Assembly: GCA_020851395.1 (NCBI GenBank)
Contig: JADZCW010000246.1
Location: 1-16,923, forward strand
Direction of reading: 5' to 3'
Source: Phycisphaeraceae bacterium
Lineage (GTDB): Bacteria; Planctomycetota; Phycisphaerae; Phycisphaerales; Phycisphaeraceae
Length of the DNA: 16,923 nucleotides
Shown: piece after piece, positions 7,318 through 13,174 of the stretch
How positions within the stretch are numbered: the stretch's first letter is position 1
Layout: each line of letters opens with the position of its first letter
Translations under genes and position numbers: made by a program
Notes under the pieces: generated by a model
Databases searched by the model: none
Told to the model about the DNA's origin: nothing
The model's input: the letters and a program-made list of their open reading frames with translations, nothing else

Positions 7318-8439
7318 ATGACCGCCACACTCGACTCCTCTCGCCCCTCTCCCGCGCCCACCGCCCCCGACGCCGCGCCGCTCCTGCGCATCGAGGGCCT
7401 GGCCGTCAGCTTCCCCGCCCCCGACAAACAGAAACGCGTCCGCGCCGTCCGCGGCGTCGACCTCTCGATCTACCCCGGACAGACCCTCGCCCTCGTCGGC
7501 GAGTCCGGCTGCGGCAAGTCCGTCACCGCCATGTCCATCCTCCGCCTCGTCCCGACCCCGCCGGGCCGCTACGAGCAGGGCAGAATCCTCTGGTCCGCCA
7601 ACACGCAATCCCTGATCCCCAACCCCCAACCCCTCGACCTCCTCAAGCTCCCCCCGCGCCAGCTCCGCCAGATCCGCGGCAGCCAGATCGCCATGATCTT
7701 CCAGGAGCCGATGACCAGCCTCAACCCCGTCTACACCGTCGGCGAACAGATCCTTGAAGCCATCCTCCTGCACCAGAACGTCACCCGCCCTCAGGCCCAG
7801 CTCATCGCCGAGCGGGCGCTGCTCGACGTCGGCATCGCCGACCCCGCCGGCCGCCTCGCCGCCTACCCCCACCAACTCTCCGGCGGCATGTGCCAGCGCG
7901 TCATGATCGCCATGGCCCTCGCCTGCCAACCTAAACTCCTGATCGCCGACGAACCGACCACCGCCCTCGACGTCACCATCCAGGCTCAGATCCTCGAACT
8001 CCTCCGCTCCCTCCAGACCCAGCGCCAGATGGCCGTCCTCTTGATCACCCACGACCTGGGCGTCGTGGCTCAGAACGCCGACGTCGTCGCCGTGATGTAC
8101 GCCGGCCGGATCGTCGAGTACGGCCAAGTCCACGACGTCTTCCGCCAGCCGCTCCATCCCTACACCCAGGGCCTGCTCGCCTCCATGCCCGTCATCGGCC
8201 AGGAGAAAGACCGCCTCCAGACCATCGCCGGCAACGTGCCCAACCCCAGCGCCTTCCCCACCGGCTGCGCCTTCCACCCCCGCTGCACCCAGATGCACGG
8301 CGACCCGCAATGCTCCCAGCAGGACCCGCCCCTGCTCGAGGTCCACCCCCAGCACTGGGCCGCCTGCTGGCACGTCGAGCGCTTCCTCGAGGGCAAACGC
8401 ACCGCCCCCGACGTCCGCTACCGCCGCCCGACCGCCTGA
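7318..8439 (+). CDS. ABC importer ATPase, DppD/OppD type
   Basis: The 373-residue cytoplasmic ATPase powers the importer. Walker A is GESGCGKS (61-68), the Q-loop is IFQEPMTSLNP (127-137), the signature is LSGGMCQRV (187-195), Walker B is KLLIADEP (206-213) and the switch His is in LLITHDLG (241-248). The C-terminal oligopeptide/dipeptide domain has four cysteines (317, 323, 332, 350) spaced as in DppD/OppD proteins, some of which bind a [4Fe-4S] cluster. The ATG is two bases after the YejE-like stop codon, with no Shine-Dalgarno sequence, so coupling is likely. Upstream in-frame codons fall inside the previous gene and are rejected. Only one ATPase is encoded; DppF or the second half of YejF is missing here. 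Residues about 96-110 (QSLIPNPQPLDLLKL) look like a repeat-derived insertion. Confidence 0.92.
   Translation: MTATLDSSRPSPAPTAPDAAPLLRIEGLAVSFPAPDKQKRVRAVRGVDLSIYPGQTLALVGESGCGKSVTAMSILRLVPTPPGRYEQGRILWSANTQSLIPNPQPLDLLKLPPRQLRQIRGSQIAMIFQEPMTSLNPVYTVGEQILEAILLHQNVTRPQAQLIAERALLDVGIADPAGRLAAYPHQLSGGMCQRVMIAMALACQPKLLIADEPTTALDVTIQAQILELLRSLQTQRQMAVLLITHDLGVVAQNADVVAVMYAGRIVEYGQVHDVFRQPLHPYTQGLLASMPVIGQEKDRLQTIAGNVPNPSAFPTGCAFHPRCTQMHGDPQCSQQDPPLLEVHPQHWAACWHVERFLEGKRTAPDVRYRRPTA
7615..7634 (+). repeat. C-rich repeat copy inside the ATPase gene
   Basis: ATCCCCAACCCCCAACCCCT matches the intergenic copy at 4991-5010 at 19 of 20 bases. It is translated as part of SLIPNPQPL, between Walker A and the Q-loop, where ABC ATPases vary in length. 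The reading frame is kept. Confidence 0.5.
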
Positions 8440-8458
8440 TCTCCCACGCTCTCCGCTC

Positions 8459-9334
8459 TCACTTCGCCCGCACCACCTGCTGCGCCCGCACCCGATACTT
8501 CCGCGGCGTCACCTCATACTGCTCGCGGAACCGTTTGTAGAAGTACCCCAGGTTCTCGAACCCGCACCCCATCGCGATCTCCACGATCGGCCGATCCGTC
8601 ATCCGCAACTGCCGCGCCGCGTACTCCAGCCGCATCCGATTGACCAATTCCGTCGCCGTCCCCCCCGTGCACCGCCGCACCACCCGGTTGACATGCTCCG
8701 GCGACCGATCGCACAGCCTGACTAACTCATCGAGCCCCATCGCCAGCCGCTCCGCCTGCGCGAACTGCACCAGCGCCCGCCTGAGCCACCCCGGCTCATC
8801 CGCCCCCGACGCCGGCACCGCTGACCCGCCTGCCGACATCCCCTGCGTCGTCACCCGTAGCGCGCTCAGCAGGAACCAGTCCAGCGCCAGCTTCGACGCC
8901 TCATCCCGCGTCGCCGCCAACTCATCCGCCCACCGCCCCAACAGGTCCACCTCCACCGCGTTGAGCGTGAACGCCGCCGGCTCCCGTTCCCCGCCCCACG
9001 CCCACCGCCCCTCACGCGACCCATACCGTTCGCCCAACGCCGTCAGCACCCCCGCCTCGAACGCCACGTTGACGATCGTGAACCCTTCCTCGCTCGCCCC
9101 CCGGAACGCGTGCACGTCCGCCGGCCGGATCACCACCAACGTCCCCGCCTCAATCATCTGCCGACGACCGTTGATCTGATGCACGCCCCGCCCATGCTCG
9201 ACCCAGAACACCTCCGCGAAGTCGTGCGTGTGCTCGGCGTACCGATCCGCCCCGCGATATGTCGATCGCGCCACGTGATACGCCCGTCCCGCCGGCACGA
9301 ACTGTCCGAGCCTGAGCTTCACCACGCCCGCCAT
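8459..9334 (-). CDS. AraC-family transcriptional regulator
   Basis: The 291-residue protein has an N-terminal cupin-like sensor domain (about 1-110; HTHDFAEVFWVEHGRGVHQING, then GTLVVIRPADVHAFRG). A C-terminal DNA-binding domain has two helix-turn-helix units. The first is at about 200-222 (GLDELVRLCDRSPEHVNRVVRR). The second contains PIVEIAMGCGFENLGYFYKRFREQY and the AraC signature TPRKYR (about 249-281). It probably senses a small carbohydrate-like or metabolite ligand. It diverges from the oxygenase and URO-D-like genes and most likely controls them and itself. AGGAG on the minus strand (9347-9343) sits eight bases before the ATG. Its stop codon is 19 bases from the convergent ATPase stop, with no visible terminator between. 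Confidence 0.92.
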   Translation of the reverse strand: MAGVVKLRLGQFVPAGRAYHVARSTYRGADRYAEHTHDFAEVFWVEHGRGVHQINGRRQMIEAGTLVVIRPADVHAFRGASEEGFTIVNVAFEAGVLTALGERYGSREGRWAWGGEREPAAFTLNAVEVDLLGRWADELAATRDEASKLALDWFLLSALRVTTQGMSAGGSAVPASGADEPGWLRRALVQFAQAERLAMGLDELVRLCDRSPEHVNRVVRRCTGGTATELVNRMRLEYAARQLRMTDRPIVEIAMGCGFENLGYFYKRFREQYEVTPRKYRVRAQQVVRAK

Positions 9335-9344
9335 ACGCCTCTCT

Positions 9345-9385
9345 CCTGAAATATCTGTACAGCGTAAATTTTAACCAGTTTCAGG
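9345..9385. promoter_or_regulatory. Operator-like inverted repeat in the AraC divergent control region
   Basis: CCTGAAA (9345-9351) and TTTCAGG (9379-9385) form a perfect 7-bp inverted repeat with 27 bases between them. The palindrome CTGTACAG (9355-9362) and the AT-rich GTAAATTTTAAC (9364-9375) lie between the arms. The AT-rich centre stands out from the surrounding GC-rich DNA and could hold the promoter for the regulator gene (TTAAAAT on the minus strand). The left arm overlaps the regulator's own Shine-Dalgarno sequence, which suggests autoregulation. AraC proteins often bind direct repeats, so the binding site could be a different one. Confidence 0.5.
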
Positions 9386-9414
9386 CGAAGATTCATCGGC
9401 CAGGCGCATGTTCC

Positions 9415-9420
9415 AATACT
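9415..9420 (+). promoter_or_regulatory. Weak candidate -10 for the oxygenase / URO-D-like operon
   Basis: AATACT (9415-9420) resembles the TATACT box seen before the ABC operon. It would give a leader of about 40 bases before the ATG at 9466. TTCATC (9392-9397) is a poor -35 match 17 bases upstream. A poor -35 would fit a promoter that needs an activator such as the divergent AraC protein. Confidence 0.25.
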
Positions 9421-9465
9421 CCTGCCTCACCTGTCCCCATCGTCCCCTTTTTCGTGGAGCCCCCC

Positions 9466-10299
9466 ATGCCCGGCCGCCTCCCCGCCAAGGACGTCCAGTT
9501 CTACAAGGACCACGGCTACCTCCTGCACCACAAGCCCGTCTTCGCCTCTCCGAAGTTCAAGGCCCTCAAGGACCACTTCGAGCACCAGCTCGTCGACTTC
9601 GTCCGCACCACCGGCAAATCCCCCGAGCACATGGACGTCCCTCACTTCACCGACCCCAAGCTCTTCGATTGGCTCTTCGACGACGACGTCCTCGACCTCG
9701 TCGAGTCCCTCATCGGCCCGGACATCGCCCTCTGGTCCAGCCACTTCATCTGCAAGCCCCCCGGCGTCGGCAAGCGCGTCCCCTGGCACGAAGACTCCTA
9801 CTACTGGCAGCAGGCCCTCGACCCCATGGACGTCGTGACGCTCTGGCTCGCAGTCGACCCCTCCATGCCCGAGAACGGCTGCATGCAGGTCATCCCCGAC
9901 ACCCACACCGGCGCACTCGCCCAGTACGAGAACACCCCCGACTCCGACAAGGGCAAGGTCGTCTTTGGCAAGCAGATCAAGCCCGGCCAATTCGACGAAT
10001 CCAAGGCCGTCAACTGCACCCTCGCCCCCAACGAGTGCTCCTTCCATCACGCCAAGGTCATCCACGGCTCCAACGCCAACACCAGCCCCCTCCGCCGCTG
10101 CGGCTACACCATGCGCTATGTCCCAGCCACCAGCAGATTCCGCCCCGAATTCCGCGACCGCGCCCCCGGCTTCCAGATCTACCTCGCCCGCGGCAAGGAC
10201 CGCGCCGGCAACCGCTACGGCGACCCGACCAAGATCAACGACGCCTGGGTGAACGCCAACCCCGAGCAGCGCCTGCTCGTCAAGCAGCTCGCCGGGTAA
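9466..10299 (+). CDS. Phytanoyl-CoA dioxygenase (PhyH) family Fe(II)/2-oxoglutarate oxygenase
   Basis: The 277-residue protein starts with the PhyH-type FYKDHGYLLHH segment (12-22). The iron-binding HxD is in VPWHEDSYYWQ (His108, Asp110). The distal histidine is probably His200 in KVIHGSNANTSPLRR, followed by an arginine that would bind 2-oxoglutarate. MPENGCMQVIPDTHTG (134-149) is the conserved core strand. Members hydroxylate diverse small molecules, so the substrate cannot be named. The ATG at 9466 has GGAG six bases upstream; a GTG at 9454 is in frame but lies within that ribosome site. It is transcribed away from the AraC regulator and is probably co-transcribed with the URO-D-like gene 177 bases downstream. 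Confidence 0.88.
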   Translation: MPGRLPAKDVQFYKDHGYLLHHKPVFASPKFKALKDHFEHQLVDFVRTTGKSPEHMDVPHFTDPKLFDWLFDDDVLDLVESLIGPDIALWSSHFICKPPGVGKRVPWHEDSYYWQQALDPMDVVTLWLAVDPSMPENGCMQVIPDTHTGALAQYENTPDSDKGKVVFGKQIKPGQFDESKAVNCTLAPNECSFHHAKVIHGSNANTSPLRRCGYTMRYVPATSRFRPEFRDRAPGFQIYLARGKDRAGNRYGDPTKINDAWVNANPEQRLLVKQLAG

Positions 10300-10325
10300 T
10301 TTCACTCGCCCGATCCAAGACAGTT

Positions 10326-10428
10326 CACCACGGAGGACACGGAGTTCACGGAGAGCCAAGACAGAGTCAAACAACAATACTCTGCCTCCGCTCCGTGTCT
10401 TCTCCGTGTCCTCCGTGCCCTCCGTGGT
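10326..10428. repeat. CCACGGAGG-type intergenic repeat with inverted arms
   Basis: The left arm (10326-10354) reads CACCACGGAGGACACGGAG and continues TTCACGGAGA. The right arm (10391-10428) carries CTCCGTGTC, CTCCGTGTCC, TCCGTGCCC and TCCGTGGT, the reverse complement of the same ACGGAG unit. Each arm is itself a tandem repeat of units of about 8-9 bases. The transcript could fold into a long imperfect hairpin with a loop at about 10355-10390. Similar CCACGGAGG...CACGGAG elements are familiar to me as dispersed intergenic repeats in several bacterial groups, including planctomycetes. It fills most of the gap between the oxygenase and URO-D-like genes and could attenuate or stabilise the mRNA. 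Confidence 0.75.
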
Positions 10429-10460
10429 TAAATTCTGAGGTATTCAAAGGGGAGGGAACC

Positions 10461-10484
10461 ATGAAAGCCTCCGTCCATGCCTGA
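10461..10484 (+). CDS. Seven-codon mini-ORF overlapping the URO-D-like start
   Basis: ATG at 10461 opens MKASVHA and stops at TGA 10482-10484. A strong purine-rich Shine-Dalgarno sequence, AAAGGGGAGGGAA (about 10446-10458), sits just before this ATG. The URO-D-like ATG (10477) lies within the mini-ORF, one frame away, five bases before its stop. That geometry suits translational coupling, in which ribosomes ending the mini-ORF restart on the real gene. It could instead be a sequencing or assembly indel that split off the true N-terminus. Confidence 0.45.
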   Translation: MKASVHA

Positions 10485-11589
10485 ATCCTTCGAGCAGCTC
10501 CACCGCGACGTCGTCTTGGGCCGCTCCGGCGGAAAGATCATCTGGCAACCCCGCATCGGCTGCTGGATCGGCGACCGCCGCTTCCGCGGCCAGCCTCTCC
10601 CCCCTCCCTACACCGGCCTGGACGACCCGCAGATCTTCCGCCTCCTCGGCTGCTCCGCCCGCATCTACGGCTACAACCGCTGCCTCGTCCCGGTCGAATC
10701 CCTCGAAGTCGTCAAGACGAAAAAGCCCCTCAACGACACCGACTACGAGCTGATCATCGACACCCCCGTCGGCCGCCAGACCGCCGTCTACCGCGTCGTC
10801 GCCGAGACCTGGTACGAAAAGCCTCTCAAACGCGAGGTGACGACGGAAGAAGAACTCCGCGTCGCCGCCTGGCGCGCCCGCCACACCACCTGGCAGTGGG
10901 ATCAACAAGCCTTCGACGCCGTCCGCGCCCGCTGGGGCGACCTCGGCGCCCCGACCGTCTACACCCCGCGCGTCGGCATCCAGGAGCTCTACGTCGAGGC
11001 CATGGGCGTCGAGGCCGCCGTCTACGCCCTCTACGACTGGCCCGACGCCGTCGCCGACTACTGCGCCGCCCGCGAGGAATCCTTCGACCGCCTGATCGAC
11101 CTCCTCAATCACTCCCCCATCGACATCATCAACTTCGGCGACAACATCCACGCCGGCACGCTCACCCCCGATCTCTTCGAAAAATACGTCCTGCCCGTCT
11201 ACCAATCCCGCTGCGCGAAGCTCCACGCCGCCGGCAAATTCGTCCACGCCCACTGGGACGGCGACACCAAACCTCTCCTCCCCTATGCCAGGAAGACCGA
11301 CCTCGACGGCATCGAAGCCATCACGCCCAAACCCCAGGGCGACGTCACCCTCGAAGAGATCAAGGACGCCCTCGGCGACGACCTCGTCCTGATCGACGGC
11401 CTGCCCGCCGTGCTCTTCGACACCACCTATCCCCTCTCCGTGCTCGAGGACTACACGCATCGCCTCATCGAACTTTTCGCCCCCAAGCTCGTCCTGGGCA
11501 TCTCCGATGAGATCTCCTCCACCGGCGACATCGAGCGCATCCGCGTCGTCGGCCGGATCGTCGACGACTACAACGCCCGCCTTGGCTGA
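10477..11589 (+). CDS. Uroporphyrinogen decarboxylase (URO-D/MtaA/CmuA superfamily) -like protein
   Basis: The 370-residue protein has the URO-D barrel in its C-terminal two thirds. NFGDNIHAGTLTPDLFEKYVLP is at 209-230, FVHAHWDGDTKPLL at 245-258, DGIEAITPKPQGDVTLEEI at 267-285 and LVLGISDEI near the end. These correspond to the substrate and metal region of MtaA/CmuA-like methyltransferases rather than haem-making HemE. HemE's N-terminal RQAGR motif is absent. At the position where MtaA has His-x-Cys-Gly, this protein has HAHWDG, so the metal ligand set may differ. Similar proteins are common in planctomycetes and lack assigned functions. The neighbouring oxygenase and AraC regulator suggest an inducible catabolic role, perhaps demethylation; that is inference. 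The start overlaps the mini-ORF described at 10461. Confidence 0.8.
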   Translation: MPESFEQLHRDVVLGRSGGKIIWQPRIGCWIGDRRFRGQPLPPPYTGLDDPQIFRLLGCSARIYGYNRCLVPVESLEVVKTKKPLNDTDYELIIDTPVGRQTAVYRVVAETWYEKPLKREVTTEEELRVAAWRARHTTWQWDQQAFDAVRARWGDLGAPTVYTPRVGIQELYVEAMGVEAAVYALYDWPDAVADYCAAREESFDRLIDLLNHSPIDIINFGDNIHAGTLTPDLFEKYVLPVYQSRCAKLHAAGKFVHAHWDGDTKPLLPYARKTDLDGIEAITPKPQGDVTLEEIKDALGDDLVLIDGLPAVLFDTTYPLSVLEDYTHRLIELFAPKLVLGISDEISSTGDIERIRVVGRIVDDYNARLG

Positions 11590-11656
11590 AACCGTCCGCC
11601 AGCCGGTACTTCCGATCCGTCAACGTCTTACCGTCATTCGCCCCCGCCACTTCGCC

Positions 11657-11683
11657 TGATCCGCATGAAAAAACGCCGGATCA
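11657..11683. repeat. Inverted repeat after the URO-D-like gene
   Basis: TGATCCG (11657-11663) and CGGATCA (11677-11683) form a perfect 7-bp stem with a 13-base loop containing an A-run. It lies 67 bases after the URO-D-like stop. No T-run follows, so it is a weak terminator at best; it could be a protein-binding site or an mRNA 3' structure. Confidence 0.4.
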
Positions 11684-11689
11684 CCTGCT

Positions 11690-11763
11690 AAATATTCCCG
11701 TTTGTTCGCTGATATTTCCTATTGACTCGCCTCCCCCTGCCTGGGACGATGCTTGCGGAGGAG
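11690..11763 (+). promoter_or_regulatory. Promoter/control region of the PEP-CTERM gene pair
   Basis: This AT-richer stretch holds an AAATAT...ATATTT inverted repeat (11690-11695 and 11712-11717). TTGACT (11722-11727) lies 17 bases from GACGAT (11745-11750), a possible sigma-70 pair. TGGGACG-N4-TTGC (11742-11756) is a close match to the sigma-54 -24/-12 pattern with GG and GC exactly ten bases apart. Both candidates place the transcript start at or past the strong GGAGGAG ribosome site (11757-11763), which weakens each. That purine-rich site, nine or so bases before the ATG at 11772, supports the start codon. Confidence 0.4.
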
Positions 11764-11771
11764 AGAGAGAA

Positions 11772-12392
11772 ATGAAACATTTCTGTTTCGTTGCGTCTAC
11801 GATTGCGCTGATAGGATTTTTAGCACCGGCTTCCGCCTTTGCGGATGATCTGTTCCCCCCGCCATGGCGTGGCCTCAACGGCACGACGTGGGCCGAGTGG
11901 ACGTTCATCACACCCGATTCCACACCCGCGCCCGACCAAGGATTCAACCCCTACGGCCTGCCCGACCTGGTGGTCTACCCCGGCGTCGGACAGAATTGGT
12001 GGCCGGAGCTTGACGGGCGTCTGGGCGTCTGGCCCCTCTCGGGCGAAATCTGGACCACCATCCCCAATCGCCCCCAGCCGCTGCCCTGGAAGGACATCTG
12101 GATCCAGCTGACCTGGGCCCCGCAGGCCCCGGGCAACACACCCTTCGTCCTGACCACCGCCCCCGAGCAGATCTTCGCCACCCTCGTGCAGGAAACGCCA
12201 CTGGGTGGGCCGTGGGTGCATTCGATCTACAGCATCCACATCGAGCCCAATCCCAACATCGAGACCATCGTCGTCACCGGCGGCATCAACGTGGATCAGC
12301 TGGTCATCGACACGATCTGTGTCCCCGAGCCAGCAACCCTTGGCATGGTAGCTCTCAGCGGCCTGGTGCTTCTGCGGCGTCGCAGGGCCTAG
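11772..12392 (+). CDS. PEP-CTERM sorted exported protein, family not recognised (copy 1)
   Basis: The 206-residue precursor has a signal peptide (MKHFCFVASTIALIG, cleavage expected after APASAFA at about residue 24). The C-terminus has VPEPATLGMVALSGLVLLRRRRA, the full PEP-CTERM signal: the PEP motif, a hydrophobic helix and an arginine cluster. Such proteins are processed by an exosortase in the inner membrane and usually reach the surface or matrix. The mature domain starts DDLFPPPWR and is Trp/Pro-rich, with NPYG, VYPGVGQNWWP, GVWPLSG and WKDIWIQLTWAPQA. All of these recur in the next gene, so the two arose by duplication. The mature protein has one cysteine, in DTICVPEP. I recognise no enzymatic motif; a beta-rich binding or structural role is a guess. 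Confidence 0.88.
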   Translation: MKHFCFVASTIALIGFLAPASAFADDLFPPPWRGLNGTTWAEWTFITPDSTPAPDQGFNPYGLPDLVVYPGVGQNWWPELDGRLGVWPLSGEIWTTIPNRPQPLPWKDIWIQLTWAPQAPGNTPFVLTTAPEQIFATLVQETPLGGPWVHSIYSIHIEPNPNIETIVVTGGINVDQLVIDTICVPEPATLGMVALSGLVLLRRRRA

Positions 12393-12422
12393 TTCCGCTT
12401 TTTTTGACCGGGTTCGACATAG

Positions 12423-12436
12423 AGGAAGGAGGGAGA
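12423..12436 (+). promoter_or_regulatory. Strong ribosome binding site for PEP-CTERM copy 2
   Basis: AGGAAGGAGGGAGA is a long anti-16S-complementary purine run ending about five bases before the ATG at 12442. A TTG at 12439 is in frame but too close to it. Both PEP-CTERM genes have strong sites, unlike most genes in the window, which suggests high expression. Confidence 0.7.
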
Positions 12437-12441
12437 GATTG

Positions 12442-13077
12442 ATGCGATTCCTCGCAGCGATATCCGTTATCGGTGTGGCCCTGTTCTCCACCGTGAGTCC
12501 GGCCTACGCCGACGATCTGTACCCGCCGCCGTGGCGGAACGGACCACGCACCACGATGCAGGAGTGGGCGTTCTCCACCAATCAGTCCATGACCCTGCCC
12601 GCCGACGTGGTGATCAACCCCTACGGCCAACCCTACGCCGACGTCTACCCCGGCACCGGCCAGAACTGGTGGCCCGTCTGGGGCGGGCATGACGGCGTCT
12701 GGCCCCTCTCGGGCACCATGGAGTTCTTCATCCCCAATGCCTCGCCCAACGAATACAAGGACATCTGGATCCAGATCACCTGGGCCAAGCAGGCCTTTCT
12801 GTCCACCCCGATCCTCTCGTCCAACCCGTCGGGCAACGTCGAGCTCATCCAGCAGATCGACATCGGTCCGACCGGCGAGCCACTGCCCGCCGGCGCCAAC
12901 TGGTGGCACACCGTCTACAACATCCGCATCTACCCCAACCCCACCTCTGAGATGATCCGCATCGACGGCACCATCATGGTCGACCAGGTCGTCATCGACA
13001 CCATCTGCGTCCCCGAGCCCGCCGCCATCGGCACGCTGGCCTTGGGCGCCCTGGCCCTCTTGCGCCGCCGACGCTGA
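12442..13077 (+). CDS. PEP-CTERM sorted exported protein, family not recognised (copy 2)
   Basis: The 211-residue precursor has a signal peptide (MRFLAAISVIGVALF, cleavage expected after SPAYA at about residue 23). It ends VPEPAAIGTLALGALALLRRRR, again a complete PEP-CTERM signal. The mature part begins DDLYPPPWR and shares with copy 1 the blocks EWxF, NPYGxP, VYPGxGQNWWP, GVWPLSG, KDIWIQxTWAxQA, a W-H-x-x-Y-x-I strand, PNP and VDQxVIDTICVPEPA. The best-conserved parts are the N-terminal Pro/Trp block and the last 25 residues before the sorting signal; the stretch between QA and WWH is variable. It follows copy 1 by 49 bases and the pair ends at a strong terminator, so the two are one operon. 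No exosortase is in the window. Confidence 0.88.
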   Translation: MRFLAAISVIGVALFSTVSPAYADDLYPPPWRNGPRTTMQEWAFSTNQSMTLPADVVINPYGQPYADVYPGTGQNWWPVWGGHDGVWPLSGTMEFFIPNASPNEYKDIWIQITWAKQAFLSTPILSSNPSGNVELIQQIDIGPTGEPLPAGANWWHTVYNIRIYPNPTSEMIRIDGTIMVDQVVIDTICVPEPAAIGTLALGALALLRRRR

Positions 13078-13105
13078 CCGATTTTGCGTTCGCCAATCCC
13101 ACTTG

Positions 13106-13145
13106 ACAACGCCGGGCGGCCGAAAGGCCGTCCGGCTTGTTTTTT
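13106..13145 (+). terminator. Intrinsic terminator after the PEP-CTERM pair
   Basis: GCCGGGCGGCC (13111-13121) pairs with GGCCGTCCGGC (13126-13136) around a stable GAAA tetraloop, with one G-U pair. Flanking ACAA and TTGT can lengthen the stem. A run of six T follows at 13140-13145. It is 33 bases past the copy 2 stop and ends the operon before the convergent minus-strand gene. Confidence 0.93.
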
Positions 13146-13174
13146 GATGGCACGATCCGATCCGTCCCCGCCGC

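Noticed and set aside
9408..10484. Plus-strand open frame of 358 codons across the oxygenase gene
   Set aside because: Its translation is Arg/Pro/His-rich out-of-frame shadow of the PhyH-type gene. Only its last seven codons (the mini-ORF) have a ribosome site of their own.
10477..11589. Assignment of the URO-D-like protein as HemE (haem synthesis)
   Set aside because: The HemE N-terminal RQAGR block is missing, the C-terminal motifs fit the MtaA/CmuA-like branch better, and the neighbours are not haem genes.
11657..11683. Inverted repeat as an intrinsic terminator for the URO-D-like gene
   Set aside because: The stem is only seven base pairs with a 13-base loop and no T-run after it, so it is listed as a repeat.
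13106..13145. Bidirectional use of the PEP-CTERM terminator for the convergent deiminase gene
   Set aside because: Read on the minus strand the hairpin is followed by GTTGTC rather than a T-run, so only plus-strand termination is supported.
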